DNA from: Isoetes taiwanensis
Lineage: Eukaryota; Streptophyta; Lycopodiopsida; Isoetales; Isoetaceae
Direction of reading: 5' to 3'
Assembly (NCBI GenBank): GCA_021234155.1
Contig: JAJEKV010000062.1
Coordinates: forward strand, 598,952 to 662,951
Length of the DNA: 64,000 bases
Part shown: positions 1-13,334 of the stretch, piece by piece
How positions within the stretch are numbered: position 1 is the stretch's first letter
How the letters are laid out: the number at the start of each line of letters is the position of its first letter
Translations under genes and position numbers: made by a program
Notes under the pieces: generated by a model
The model's database searches: none
What the model saw: the letters and a program-made list of their open reading frames with translations, nothing else
Told to the model about the DNA's origin: nothing

Positions 1-1328
1 GGGAACTGAAGGGAAAGGATTATGATGAAACGTACTCTCCTATCGTCATAAGCTCGAGATTATTACTCAGTACAGCAAATGCAATGAATATGGAACTCCA
101 CCATATGGATGTTAAACAGCATTCTTAAATGCTAAACTTGAGGAAAACGTCTTCATGAAGCTGCCACCTGGTTCTGAGACACAAAAGAATAAAGTTTGGA
201 AGCTTAATAGAGCAATCTATGGGCTAAAGCAATCATCACGTGAATGGTACATATGCATGGACAATTTTCTCAGAGAGCAGGGGTTTGAAAATTTGAAAAA
301 TGATGGTAATTTGTATAGGCATCAGTCAGGGGAAGATTATTGCATTCTAGCTCTTTATGTGGACGATTGTATCATGGCTGCTAATAGTCTCCATTATTAC
401 AGAAATGTAAAAATATTTTGATGGCGAGATTTAACATGACTGACATGGGTGAACTGAAACAATTTCTTGGGATAGAAGTATTCAGAGACAGATCAAAGAA
501 GATACTTAAACTAAAGCAAAGTAGACATATCCATAACATGATCAAAAGATCCAATTTGGAAGATGCAAACCCTGTAAGAATTCTGTTGTACCAGGTCATA
601 GACTGACGGATGATGTTCAGATTTCTGAAAAAGAAAGTCTGGAAATGGAAAAGACACCTTACAGGGCATTGGTTGGATGTTTGTTATATCTTGCAAATAA
701 TACTCGCCCTGATATAGCATATATAGTGAATGTTTTGAGCAGAAGGTGTCACAATCCGAGCAAAGAACATTGGCTAGCAGGTAAGAGAGTCTTGAAATAT
801 TTAAAGGGAACTGCAGAGTATGGCATTACCTTCCACAGTGAAAATTTAAAGCTTCTGGCATACAATGATGCAGATTGGGGAGGCGATCTGAGTACAAGGA
901 AATCTACCTCAGGATATGTTGTATTCCTAGGAGGAGGACCAATTATATGGAGAAGCAAGAAACAAAAAGCCATTGCAATGTCCTCAGCAGAGGCTGAATA
1001 TGCAGCATCATCACTGGTGGCAAAGGAAGTAGTATGGCTAAGAAGGTGTTATCAGACTAAGCCTACCAAGATCATGACGGACAGTCAAAGCTGCATAGCA
1101 ATTGTAAAGAATCTTGTAGATCACGAGAGAACTAAGCACATTGAACTTAATATCCATTTCATCAGAGATCTGGCAGGGAAAGGATACATTCAAATGGAAT
1201 ATATAAGCACAACAAGACAAATCTCTGATGTGTTTATGAAAGCGTTGGCAGAAACTAAATTTGTGGAATTCAGGAATGATCTCAATGTCACACAGATATG
1301 TGATGAAAGAGCAATGGTAGAAATATAA
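1..1328 (+). pseudogene. Ty1/copia retrotransposon pol fragment (RT and RNase H)
   Basis: This is the 3' part of a copia polyprotein; it continues off the left edge. The start reads as the beginning of the RT domain (DYDETYSP near 20-45). A frame change near 115-130 leads into LNRAIYGLKQ at about 200-230 and the catalytic YVDD box at about 357-368. A stop at 419-421 is followed by FLGIEVF in another frame, and a second break lies near 600-645. The block 645-1328 is open and holds the copia RNase H: RALVGCLLYLANNTRPDIAY, then DADWGGD, STSGYVVFLG, AMSSAEAEY and the TKHIELNIHFIRD C-terminus. In the family, RT and RNase H copy the element RNA into DNA in cytoplasmic particles. At least three frame breaks make this copy inactive as read. 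No integrase or gag lies inside the window. Confidence 0.95.
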
Positions 1329-2038
1329 AATAAGTCATCACATATATGAAGTACTGTAATTGAAGAATGGTTGCATAAGATCTCCTAAGATGGGCATGAA
1401 ATAATTGACACCATAACATCATAAGCTTGGGAGTTTCGCACCATGGAGTTTATATCTTGGAAAACAAGGCGTGACCATACCGTTAGAAGATATTAAAGTG
1501 AAACATTTATAAGTGGTCAGGGCATAGATTAATGATAAGTATTATTATCTTAATGAATTACTATTTAAGGTTACGAATGCCTAGCCATATTATTTGAAGC
1601 GAAGGAAGTCTAGTGAAGACACGATTGTGTCAACCGCTTGCCGACTCCTAGTCGGCCGGATGATGCACTGAATAAATTCAACAAGAATTATGATGTATGG
1701 AGGTGTTGGTGGAGAGCAGAATACAGCCGAAGGGCATTATCCATTGACGACCTGTTTGAGTTAAATTTGCTACAGTGTTTGTGTAATAACCATTGCTACA
1801 GTGTATGATAATATGTTTATTCTCTATGGATGCTATCTGCAATATATTTGATAAATTTGAAAAGGGCATTGGTTTGTATTGCCTAGGCATGCTTGCTATA
1901 GTCAATCAGTGATTGTATCTTATTCCTATATATCATATGACATACCTTTTATTTGTTATTTCAAACAACCTACTACTCTTGCAGATCATTAGAATAGAGG
2001 AGTATCTGTGTTGAGGAGGCAGGTTTAGGTTCTCAAGG
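1329..2038 (+). other. Non-coding tail after the copia fragment, possibly 3' UTR/LTR
   Basis: No gene is visible. By position this should contain the copia polypurine tract and 3' LTR, but the window lacks the 5' LTR, so no LTR boundary can be proved. A foldback element begins at its right end. Confidence 0.4.
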
Positions 2039-2383
2039 ACACATTTAAATTAAAATCCCCCTTAAACCCCCTTTGGTTTGGGTGCATATTCACACGGGGG
2101 GTGACTTCGGGCAACGAGAGCTGTTGGATAGGTATATTTATCCCTTATTCCTTAATCTACACCGTACACAAAGTTCCTCGTTTGTGGGGTATGGATGTAC
2201 AGAATTTGTTATACTGTATAACAAGTTTTATAAAATACTATAAGATTTCAGGCAATATACTATATGGTGTTGATTTTATACATATAAAACATAATTATAA
2301 GGGCTCTCGTCATTCTTTGGCGTCACCCGTGTGAATATGCACCCAAACCAAAGGGGTTTAAGGGGATTTTAATTTAAATGTGT
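2039..2383. mobile_element. Foldback/MITE-like element, copy A
   Basis: Long terminal inverted repeats of about 60 bp face each other at 2039-2099 and 2325-2383. The left arm contains TTTGGTTTGGGTGCATATTC and the right arm its complement; both end in ACACATTT outward. Between them is an AT-rich core of about 225 bp with no convincing ORF. The structure would form a strong hairpin. Related copies are at 58.17-58.46 kb (same core orientation) and 37.2-37.42 kb (inverted core, one arm missing). Non-autonomous elements of this type are moved by a transposase encoded elsewhere; no transposase is visible. No clear target-site duplication was found. Confidence 0.8.
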
Positions 2384-2448
2384 TGGACCCAATGGTTTGT
2401 GTTAATTAATGTTAATGGTAGTTATGTGTTGGTTGTTATACTAAAAAA

Positions 2449-2470
2449 AATTTTGGGCCCTTCGGGCCCT
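2449..2470. other. Short GC hairpin with TTCG loop
   Basis: GGGCCC and GGGCCC flank a TTCG loop, preceded by a run of T. It resembles a stable tetraloop hairpin within the repeat. The equivalent site near 37465 is degraded. No function can be assigned. Confidence 0.4.
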
Positions 2471-3205
2471 AACAAAAGAAAACATAGGAGAACTTTAAGG
2501 ACCTATATATTAATTACTAAGAAGCTTGGATATTCTAGTTAAACACATGTATAAGAGGGCATGGTTCATGCTAGAACATGGATTAGTTCCAAGAGGAACA
2601 TGCAATTTGTCCAGATATAAAGATAGCAAGAATATATTTAACTTTGAGCTATGAGTGTATGACAATAATAATCTGTGCCTTTCCAACGTGCACATACGTG
2701 ACCTTCACTTTCTAATCTTCATGCATACAACATTGTATATTGTAAAATGTAATAGATGATATATTCGGTATTTTTGGGGGATTTCAACCCACATACAAAT
2801 CCTTGTGATATAAAATATCAATTTCATTGTGTTGATCATTTCTTTTTGCTTCCTGTAAATATCCAAGTTGGAGCGCGTGCAGTTGTTTGGTGGCTAAATG
2901 CTGTAATAATACATCAGATAGAATGTGAAACAACATATATATCAAATGGTAATAAAATAACCATGAATCAAATAACATAATAGATAACAAACTTGCACAA
3001 TAGATATGTTTCAAACAAGAACCTAAATAGTCCTAGCATTAAGGCCTCACAGCAGTGTTAGTTGCCATCAATGGATTGGACGGAGGCACTGGTAACGTTG
3101 ATGAAAGACATAATATTCTATGGGCAAAACAAAGAAAAAGATTTTTAGGCCTTAAGACTTTAGTGCACACATTGCAGAAACAACTAATAACTCAGCGACT
3201 AATGC

Positions 3206-3331
3206 AGCAATGCATGCAAGTTATTTAGGCTGCATGAAGCCAGGCTAATGGAGCAATGCATGCAAGTTATTTAGGCTGCATGAAGCCAGGCTAATGGAGC
3301 AATGCATGCAAGTTATTTAGGCTGCATGAAG
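3206..3331. repeat. 46-bp tandem repeat, about 2.7 units
   Basis: Units start at 3206, 3252 and 3298 and are nearly identical; each begins AGCAATGCATGCAAGTTATT and contains GGCTGCATGAAG. The sister copy near 59150-59300 has the same number of units but much more divergence, so the array predates the duplication. Confidence 0.9.
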
Positions 3332-4645
3332 GTTATTTTTGCAGGTTACAGGGATGATGATTGGATTGCATGGACAAAATACGCTACTGGAAAGTTTTTC
3401 TAAGGAGCTTTTTATTAACTTTAACAGATGTGTTGCAGGTATTCAAACATGTTACTCATGATAAGATAAAACACCAGCTCAATCAAGGGAATAGAAGATA
3501 GAGTAATTCGATGAGCTACTCACGAGCACCAAAGACGAGTGGCAAAAACATAAGACTACAAGCTCACAAAAAGTGAAAAAAAAAAAACTAACCGAAAGCT
3601 TGACAAGCTTTTCGTTGCACCACGCGGATTTGCATAAACCGAAAGGTTAGCCAAAGAACTGGGTGAACTCCAATGTAGAATAGCAACATCAAATCCACGA
3701 GTTCTCATGCAACTTTTGTGCCAACCATAGCAGCTCCGGGCTAACTTTTTCTGCTGTTTCACCATCTTCTACTCGCTAATGATCTTGCAAACTCATATTT
3801 CACGGATGCCAAAGGAATATCATTGACAAGCTCTAGAAACGCGACCGACATGCCTTTTCGCCAATCCACTTGTGTCACAAGGCTACTACAACACTCTCTT
3901 TCAAAGACAACATCCAAGCAATTTGATAAGGTTGCGATGCGATGATGGTTACCTCGATTCACAAAATTGTGCGTGCTTTGGTCGCCAAAGGCGGTTGGAT
4001 CGCTTTGATGGCTACCACGCGTCGTCTTCAAGGGGTGCCTTTGTAAAGGGTGCAAAGACCAAGCTTTGTAAGAAATTGGTAGCCTTTGCATATCCGCCAT
4101 TTCGCAGCTTCTCTTCCAAGATGGCGGAAATCCGTTGGAGACCGAGAAGAAATTGGTAGCCTTTTCTGTAACTTCTTCTTCCGCAGATTTTTTCCATTTC
4201 CAATACAATCAAACCCCCAAACCCACCAAAGAAGCAAACACTTCTCTTCCATGATTGGAAAAGATTCGATGATTACAAAACATCCGTTGGAGACTTCTTA
4301 GCTGAAGCACTCAGCCTTTAGAAGTGAAGAAAGGCTTCTAGAATTTACTTTGAAGGAAAACATGGTTTGCAAGCATCGGTCCATCACACCAATTCTATCA
4401 AACCAAATCCCGAACCCTAATTGCTTCAAAATGTTTTTTTCCATTTATCTTAAATTTGAAACATAAGCTAAAAAACATGCAAACAATAAAACCCACGATT
4501 TTCCCCTCTTCTTTAAAAATCAACTAACAAATGGGTGCACTCTAGAAATACCATTTAGTATGTCCACGTGTATTTGAAATCATTGAAAACCATGCCAAAA
4601 GATTACAAAACACTCCTGTTATAATGCTACATATATTCAAGTGGA

Positions 4646-7262
4646 GCTGCATATTCATGTGAGTCCCTTAGAAATTTATGTCAATGCGAGTTTTTGACAA
4701 AAATTATGTCAATGCTATCTTTTAACAAAAGCAAATGTTTAAGAATTGTTCTTCTCTAACTATGTAACTTGGCATGAATCTATGGTGATTGAGCAAATAT
4801 TATGAGATCAAGCTCTTCTGCTCATCTACAAGTAATGGCAGCATTCATCCCAGGTAATGCTATTGTTTTGGCCTTCCCTAAGTCTGAGTTGGAATATGAG
4901 CTATACATCGCAGATCTCATAAGGAACATCTGTTAGTTCCTTGTTTAATTTGAATATCTTTCTCCAAAAAATATCATCTTAACTTCCTCTTGATTGTGCT
5001 AAAGCTCAACATTTCCCGAGTCCCCTGCCTAGATTTATTGACGTTTTCGTACACATACATGTTTCATATCCATCTTAGGCATTTAAATAAGACAGTTAAT
5101 GTTTGAGGCTAGAGATGCAGAGATGCTTCTCCTTAAAGCTGGCTTCGAACACTCTAAGATTCTCCTGTGCCTCACTGAATTTGAAATTAACCAATGGGTT
5201 TGTGAACTGCTTTTTCCAGAATCAGGAAAATGTTTGGGATATATAATGGGAAACTAGGTAAGACATTAAGAGGGCTGCCATATCTCTATTTTACAATAGC
5301 AATCTTGTGACACCTCTATCCTTAGAGGTGCCCTTTAACATCTAAATAAGTCCCATCCGTTCTTCAAACTATGAGGAGGGATTGCTGAGATCCAACACAT
5401 CAGAAGAAAATGGACGGTGATAACAATTCCAAACCTGCATGAATGCAAAGATATAATTTTGAACTAATTATGGATTTCTTTTGCATGCCCTTTTGAACTT
5501 TGTACGCGAGGTTGAAATCAAGTGGCATTTTTAGACAAATATACAATGTTTGACTCAAGTTGCAGTTCAACTTAGATTTTATACTTAAAGGACACTATTT
5601 ATTAGGTGTGATCCTATGGGTCTTCAATAGACCACAATTAGTCAAAGAATATTCAGATTAGTCTTAATTCTTTTCTGTATCTGTGCTGCAGAACATGCAT
5701 GTGGATCCTATGTTGCTCTGATAGCTTCCTTTAAATGGAAAACTTGGTAGGTTTGCTACTGACTGCGATATATATCTTTACATTGAGCACACTGGCTGAA
5801 ATTATATTAATCTTTATATTATATATAGCCATAAATCTTCTGCAACAGCTCCTGTTGAGCTTTAATGTGGAGCTTCCTTCTACGTCCTTTGTTATTTTGA
5901 TGCTTTTCAATTTCTTAGAGCAAAATACCATTCATATTCATATTAAGGCAGCTTCGACTCAAGCTAAAGATTTGATATGCTTGCAAGGTGAAGAAAAACA
6001 AGGACGTATTATAGATGCTATGTTGAATTCGTTGTGAGGTAAATCCTTTGCATGATTTAAACTGATATCTCACAATTGTAGATAGTCATTTTAATGTTTG
6101 ATTTGTCTGTATAATTCAAGACACATTGTATCATCTCTAGAGCAGGAGAGAGAAGAAACTAAAGGCTATGCAAGCATATTAGCAAGGAGCGCTTACATCA
6201 GTCGAGCGATGTAAAACACAATTCCACAAACATATCACCTTAGACAGTTCTTTGCAACGGAATAGTAAGGGCTATAGATCATGTTTATGCCACTAGATAA
6301 ATCGTAATATTAGTTGTTACTTTCGGTGGCTATACACAAAGTTGATGCAAACTATAAGGGAACCATCGTAGCCACCGTAAAATTTCAGCTCAGTTGTATA
6401 TAATATGACCCGACCAGACCAAACATGAACTTTCATAAATCTTGGCCCTATAAGCCCTGTAACTAGGCGGAGTTTTACTCGATGGTTGGTGCATGGCATA
6501 TGTTATGGTTGTGGAACAATTCAGAGTAAAGGTGGCCAAAACTTTTAGCTCTGTAAAGTAACATGTCTGCTCCACATTTCTAGTTAACTCCTCATCTCTA
6601 TCATATTATCCAATGCATGAAGACCTTCAACAGCTGAAAAATGCAAATTTTCCTTTTTAAAGCTCTTTAGTTATTTGAAGGATATTGCTTTCTAGAGTTT
6701 CATGCCATTTAAAATCATACGTCGTTGTTGGATTTTAGGAGGCCACTTTGGAGATTGTGTAGCCAATGTCCTTAAAGATCATGATAAAAGTTCAATTGGA
6801 CATGACTGATTGCATGATATCAAGCTCCAATGCAATCATAGAATTGTTACTTCAATTTAGTGAGCAATACCATTTCCCCTACCCAAGTGATAGTAGATGT
6901 GTTTTGCATATGCTTACACAATGCTCTCTATTGTTTGTCATGCTAAATTTAAGGTCCATGGGTTTCAGGTATGTTGCAGGAATATGTACACTTCAATTAG
7001 CTTATCTTGCAATATGATCTTAGATGTAGAGTGCATTTTGATAAAAGATGGTCATTTCTGGTATGTACAAGTCCATAAGTAGACTTCACCTTCTAACTAA
7101 GTCTGAAGGCTGTTCACCTGTGGTATATGTACAAGTCCATAAGTACACTTCACATTCTAATCAAGTCTCAAGGCATACAAGGATGTTGGGCTTATTAATT
7201 TAAAGGCTCTGTTTGCTTATGAGCTAGCTACATGTGGTGCATACATGCTACAGTTCTGATAG
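4646..7262. other. No recognisable gene
   Basis: AT-rich sequence with scattered short ORFs. The longest, 5735-6037 plus (100 codons), is hydrophobic at its N-terminus and has no motif I recognise. Splice-like sites occur but no coding exon can be supported. Confidence 0.5.
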
Positions 7263-7275
7263 AAAATGACCGCGC
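7263..7275. repeat. Target-site duplication, 5' copy (LINE)
   Basis: AAAATGACCGCGC occurs here and again at 14096-14108 directly after the LINE poly(A) tail. The leading four A bases overlap the tail, so the unambiguous part is TGACCGCGC. Confidence 0.85.
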
Positions 7276-7342
7276 TTTTCGATTAGTTATGGTCGATGGC
7301 GGAGGCGCGGGCGGGAGGACAGAAAACTTTCAACCCTAAACC

Positions 7343-9780
7343 ATGAAGCTCTTCACGATCGTGATCCAAGGAGATAGATTCTCTTGTGGATGGCTTGAGG
7401 GAGAGAGTGCTCGGCTATGGGAGAGCTTGGTGTACAATAGATTCTTCCCAGAAGAATTATTTACGTCCATCTCCTCTGTGGTCCCTCAGTCTGAGGTTTT
7501 GCTGTTAGAATCTTGGCTGGGTGAGTTTGTGGGTGATAGGAATGTTAGTCTTGTGAGGTGTCTTTCATACACACCATTAATTGAGCCGGAGGATAATAAA
7601 ATAGTTGTGAAAGTTCTGATTAGGGAGTGTGGATTGTTGCGATTTTGAGAAAACCCCAAAATAAAATATGGAAAAGAAATGGAAAAAAAGGAAAAGATTC
7701 GCGTGGAATGTAGTTGAGCGAGGAGGTAGAGTTATGCGGGGGAACGGTCAAGGTTCACAGTTGGGATGACGAGGAACGACATGGGGAAATGTGCAAAAGG
7801 TGCCAAAGGCCGATTTTGGGGAAAAGGACAACAATGACCGGATATGGAGAAAATGACAAAAGGGAAAATGGAATCACGAGTTATTGAATATTATTTGTAC
7901 CTAAGTGAAAGGGGACTGATTCGGAGATTCTTGGCCAACTAGCCGGTGGAGAAGGGCGAAAAGGTGAAGGATTTCCGGCTTTTGGGAGATTTCCTTACCC
8001 CACTGCAGATATGGTGAACACCGCTCCCTCGTAGAGTGGGGACTTCAGTCGGAAGGGTTGATGGACCAAAATCTCGAGTATTCAAATCAAGTGGGGGAAG
8101 AGGTGCGAAAGGAACTATTGATGAACAAGGAACCATTTTTTGTGGGTAAGCCTCTGTAATCTTTCTTTAGAGAAAGTAAACTAAAGTTTTTGAAATCCAG
8201 GGGCTCATTGGTACGCATCCGACATGAGGGGTAAGACTTCAATTTTAAAAGGAGAGTTGGAGAGAATGGGCGAGGGGGTAGCAATCAGCGATATATCTTG
8301 GATTGACTTTCCTTTTTTATGGTTGAGTGTAGTAATAACCGGACAGCTACCTTTTACTCAAACAAGGAACCATCTCGGGGCTAACACTTTCAGTTTTTCT
8401 TTCAAAATGGTATCCTTCCTTTGACCCTCTCGAATTTCTCGGAACTATACCACCTACTTTGGACATCGCTACAAGGCCTAAACCCGATGTCTTTGGAATG
8501 AGCAATCCTTGATTACTCATTCCGGCATGGGAATATTATTAATTTGGGAAGTTTCCCCAGATAAAGCTCCAAGAGTGTGGGCTCAAATCGATCTTCTAAA
8601 GCCAATCCCGGGTGACATAAAATTTGTGGATTACTTTGGTAATCCCAAAATTCTAAAGCTCGTATGGCAAGATCTGCCACAGCCATGCTCGGCCTGTGGT
8701 TTGAGACTCCATGGGGAGAATCTGAAAAGGAGAAAGGGAGCTAAATGAGATTCAAGGGAAATAAATCGGGGAAACGAGGGACCCGAAGGAGGAAATATGG
8801 GTCACACCCAACAAAGGCAAGGCGTAAAGATTCAAAGTAACAAGAATGGGAGTGAAAAAAGAAAAAGGAGGAGGCAGAAAATCAGAGAAGAAAGAGAAAA
8901 GGAGAGGATTAAAATGGAGGCAGGAAAGAGTTTGGAAAGGAAACAGAGAACTGAATGGAAAAAAAAGGTGAAATTCATGGAGGACTCCTCTAAAGTAAAG
9001 GTCCTAAACAATCCCGATGCTAAAGGAAAAGGGGTTATGGAGGGAAGAAAAGTCTTATCAAAGAATAACTCCATGGTTTCACAATAAGGGAGCCCTGGGG
9101 AGAATGGGAGCTACTCCTCCTCGAGGAGTCAACTGGATGCCGGGGAGAAAGGAGAACCGAGCTCACCTAAAATTTCTTCCTGGACACCCAACACAAACAA
9201 TGAATCTCCCTTCCAGGTCATGGAACTATTTCCCAAAGGATCGAGAGGTCTGTGGTCGGTTTGAGTAATAAAGATACAACAATTGAGACCTCCATTGCCA
9301 TGGAACATGTAAAGGATACACCGACAGGGGGATTTGGAAAATAATTCAAACCCACGACTTCGGCTCGGAAGGCCAGGGAATTGATCTCGTACATTGCAAT
9401 AGTCCCGTAAGTCCATCCGCCAAGGATTGGGGAACCAGCCCCAAAGACTTGTAACTCCACCTGGTGGAAATTGGCGGTGATCAGTCAATAGACCTATAAG
9501 CCCTTTGATCAAGAGTTGGAGAAAGACACTCCAAGACATAGTTACCTTGGAAAGGGAAGAGTTCAAGACTCCGGCAACTAAGCTAAGGGGGTGTGAGACC
9601 CTTCTTCTAGACTTTATGGTAAGTCGGGAGGATGAGGATGAGGGTGTATGTGGAGAGGAGTTGGGGAGTGAAGAAAGCAGAACTATGTTACTCACCCACA
9701 AATCAAAAAAAGACAAAAAAAGGTCTATACCCCCAGGGAGAATGGGCCTGTTACCAGAAACTCCAGAAGCTCTAAAACCC
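7343..9780 (+). pseudogene. LINE ORF1 (DUF4283-like, zinc-knuckle nucleic-acid-binding protein), disrupted
   Basis: The first ATG after the insertion point opens a 101-codon frame at 7343-7648. Coding similarity then continues through several frames. At 8509-8748 the frame ends in LPQPCSACGLRLHGENLKRR, the cysteine/histidine knuckle that follows the DUF4283 domain in plant L1 ORF1. Downstream, 8797-9087 and 9505-9816 are Lys/Glu/Arg-rich and low in complexity, like the ORF1 tail. In the family, ORF1 coats the element RNA. At least four frame breaks are present. Domain assignment rests on the knuckle and position. Confidence 0.7.
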
Positions 9781-9781
9781 A

Positions 9782-12700
9782 ATGAAGATTGTCACTTGGA
9801 ACTTAAGAGGAATTAAGGGCCCTCAAGAGGAAAAAGGGCTCTAATAGCTATCAAAGGAGCTCAAAGGCACATTATTCTTTTTTGAGGGGAACATAGTCGC
9901 CGACCTTTGAAGCCTCAAACTTGGGAAATTGGATCTTCCCCAATGGTGAATCCATTTGGTCCCCTGCAGATGGCACAAAAGGAGGCATTTGCATTGCTTG
10001 GAACGGGTATAGAATGGTGAACTCCTTCCTACACCCATCAGGTAGATGGCAGGTGGCATTCTTGATGATCGGGCAAGAGCAAGTAGGCATTATAAATGTC
10101 TATGCTTCTACCTCTCCTGAAGAAAGAGAAGAACAATGGAAAACTATGGCAAACTGGCTGCAAAGTCAAAATACTAGTAACTGGATCCTTAGTGGAGACT
10201 TTAATAATACCCCATCTTGGGAACAAAAAGCAGGAAAGAAGATCAACATGTCCAGAGGAGAGAGAGCTCAATGGGATAAATTGGCTCATAGCTTCATATA
10301 TCATGCTCCTTCTTCCTCTAATGCATATTCCTGGTGCAATAAGAGAAAAGGAAATGACAGAGTGTATTGTCTTTTAGACAGGTATTATACTAGCATTTCC
10401 ACATTGGATGGCTGGGATAATCTGATCATCAGTAATGATTGTAGTAACTCAATTTCAGATCATTACCCTCAGATCCTGGACACTGGTCTTCTTCCTCAAA
10501 ACAGGTGTGCTGACACTCCCTTCAAATTTAATGCCAGTTTTCTGAATAATAAGGTTTTTTGTGAGGAGTTCACCAGATTCTATAGGTCACTAGAGCATTT
10601 GAATGCAAGTGGCTCTATGAAGGAGTTTATATGCAGGAATAAGCAAATCAAAAATTGGGTGAAGCTGTGGGGCAAGGAATGGAACAGAAAAAAAAGGTTA
10701 GAAAAAATGGAGGTCTACTCGGAAATAAGAGATGTTAGGCAGAGCCTTTTTTTGGACAAAGCTAATGTGCAACTGCAACAGAGAGAGGAGTCCCTGGAAA
10801 GTAAAGTCAAGTTGATTGAAGAATATGAAGCTAAAAGTTTGGCCATAAAAAGCAGAAGTCTATATGTGAACCTGCATGGATGATTGCAGCTCAAAATTCT
10901 TCTTGGTACGCTAAAAGCGTAATTATGAACAATGGGATTGTCTCGATTCGAGATGACAATCAAAAAGAGTTCTTTAAACAAGAGGACATCCAAAAATTGT
11001 TCTACACTAAATACAAGGAGTTATTTACAGCCAAGGATATTGACAGTGCTAAAATGGATGAATTCTTTGAATACCTTGGCCCAAAAGATGATCATATTCA
11101 GGATGTACAGCTTCTGGCAGTTCCAATGGAAGCGGAGATTTTAAGCACATTAAGGAGTATGGCTCATGGGAAAAGCCCTGGTCCTGACGGTCTACCTCCT
11201 GAATTTTATGATCATTTCTGGGATGTAATGAACAAGGACATAGTTACATTTGTACAGGGTGCTTGGCAGGCTGAGAAATTACATCCAGCAATCAATGCAG
11301 GTCTAATTGCCCTCATCCCAAAGGTAGATATGCCTATCAATTTCTCGGATTGGAGGCCTATCTCATTAACAAATGTGACATATAAAGTTTTGGCTAAGAT
11401 CTTTGCCAATAGGATAAAAAAGATTCTTGAGAATAAGATCATCCCAGTTCAATGCAGTTTCTTCCAGGAGGTGCATCTTGGACAACTTCATTGGAGCTTA
11501 TGAAGGTTTACCTTTGGAATAAACTAACCAATCAAGGCTGCGGTACTCTTAAAATTGGATTTCAAAAGAGCCTATGACACCATTGACTGGAAATTTCTTT
11601 ACAAAGCCATGGCACCGGGTTTCTCGGATGGGGTGATTGGGAAAATAGTTGGCTTCAATGTAACGGTTGCTCAACAGATTTTGGTTAATGGCTCCCCCCT
11701 CCTCCTTTTTGAGTGCAAAAGGAGTGAGACAGGTGTCCTTTAGCCCCCTATCTCTTCTTAATAGTAGCGAAATGGTTACTAGATATATCATGAAGATGCA
11801 ACAAGATAAGAAGATTAGTTGCTTAAATCTTCCGGACACAAAAGATGCTTTTATCGGTAAAAGTATCGATACCTTTGTGTTCTTAAAAAGACAAGGGGGG
11901 CGTATTGAAATTTCCTCTCTGCAATGGAACTTTTTGGGTATGCTTCTGGGGTGGTCCTGAACAAGGAAAAGTGTGCCTTCATCTCTGACACCTTTGAGAA
12001 TCATATTGAAGGGATAAGTGTTTGTGGTCTCCAAAAAGCTACCAAATTGTTAGGTCTTCCATTAGCTCTCAACATGAGTCTACATGGCCTTTGGGAACCC
12101 ATTGTGACCAAGATAAAGAAAAACTTCAAATGTATCCTAAGTCTTTGTCCTTATTTGGGAGAATAGAGATAATCAATAGTGTTATGCACCGGCTCTCATG
12201 TGTACTTCTCTTCAGCAATAATTGAGACAGGAAGACCTACCAGGAGTTAGAGATCATAATGAAGGAATTCATTTGGCAGGGCACACACATGGTAGGTTGG
12301 AAAAATTTGACTCTACCTAGAAAGAAAGGAGGGTTGGGATGCAAAGATCTTTTCCCAGGCCCAAGCTCACGCCTAAGTTGGTGCTGAGAGCTCTCGGACC
12401 CATTTGCTAAATCTCCCCGCCTTGTCCTTACTAAATATTGGATTGGGGAAGACTACAATAGTGGGAAGCCCATCTACACCTCACCACCTTTCGACTCGAC
12501 CTTTTATCAACTTATACAGGTGGGCACTTCCACCATAATGAGAAGGATCATTCAAGCTTGGAATCGGTTTCTGTGTGTTTTAAAGCAAATCCAATAGAAC
12601 AAGTGGAGAAAAACTTCAATTTCTTCTCGCATCAAGGGCTGGTTAGTGAAAATGATGGATGCCTAGCACTTAAACATCCAAGAAAATACAAGGAATGGAT

Positions 12701-13334
12701 GGATAAGGGCTTTGGGTACAATTGGTAACATGGTAAATGGTGAGAACTGGAAAACATGGTTGGAAATCTCTAGTCTCCTACAAGATACCAGTCCAATAGA
12801 AATATTTACAAAGCCCTAACAAGACACAATAGAGGGAGGGGAGCATGCAAGGGGAGCGTAACCCGGGCCATGGATGGCAAAGGGTATAGTGTGGCTAAAG
12901 TTTATTCCTTGCTGCTGGGAGACCACAGAACTAAAGTTGCCAGTCAATGGGGTTGTACAGATCAGGAAGCCACTAAGGTTATAAGAAAAGGTTGGAAACT
13001 TCAATGTGCAAAGAAGGTGGGTCTTTTCAGGTGGCTCCTCCTGAACAAAAGCTTGAAGTCTAATGCTCACAGGGCTAAGTATAATAACCAAAACTCTGAC
13101 AGATGTCCTTTAGGCTGTGGCCAAGCCGAGTCATCTACACACATCTTTATTTGTCCTTGGTGACCCCTTTTGGTCCTGGATAGGCAATCATATTGGTGCA
13201 ATTCCAGCTGCTGAACATGATCTTTTTGACTTTCTTGCAAGTTCTTCCCCTTTTGTGGACACAATTAGATCATTATGCCTGTGGGTAATTTGGAAACATA
13301 GGAACAATGTTGCCATTAATCACCACACTCCGTG
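9782..13334 (+). pseudogene. LINE ORF2: endonuclease-reverse transcriptase, disrupted
   Basis: ORF2 starts at 9782 with MKIVTWNLRGI, the canonical start of the AP-type endonuclease. Two stops follow at once, then 9921-10883 is open with GGICIAW, NVYAS, SGDFNN, a catalytic-region DR pair and SDHYP. RT follows in 10880-11503 with GKSPGPDGLPPEFY, LIALIPK and DWRPISLTNVTYKVLAKIFA, and in 11555-11743 with MDFKRAYDTIDW. The catalytic FADD box should lie near 11850-11880; the sequence there reads SIDTFVFLK, so the metal-binding aspartate pair is damaged. The C-terminus (12870-13163) has GLFRWLLLNK and RCPLGCGQAESSTHIFICPW, the zf-RVT region. The protein nicks target DNA and primes cDNA synthesis there. 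About six frame breaks are present. Confidence 0.93.

Larger units (their letters stand above)
2384..4645. repeat. Dispersed repeat body, copy A (linked to the foldback element)
   Basis: This segment is collinear with 58460-60745 in the same orientation. Shared landmarks include the stretch around 2527 and 58477 (GATATTCTAGTTAAACACAT), the 46-bp tandem array, GAGTTCTCATGCAACTTTT near 3702, and the end GTGCACTCTAGAAATACCAT near 4535 and 60623. The last ~110 bp also match 38760-38885. Only short shadow ORFs are present and none is shared as a reading frame. Foldback plus body plus tail recur as a unit, so this looks like a non-autonomous mobile unit of ~2.6 kb or a segmental duplication. Confidence 0.75.

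Noticed and set aside
5735-6037. 100-codon hydrophobic frame as a membrane protein gene
   Set aside because: AT-rich context, no family match, no splice or promoter support; leucine/isoleucine codons are expected by composition.
8832-9074. Minus-strand frame rich in Phe/Leu/Ser that looks like a membrane protein
   Set aside because: It is the antisense of the purine-rich LINE ORF1 tail.
9129-9782. 217-codon minus-strand frame, one of the longest in the window
   Set aside because: It lies antisense within the LINE ORF1/ORF2 junction and has no domain; the plus strand carries the recognisable motifs.
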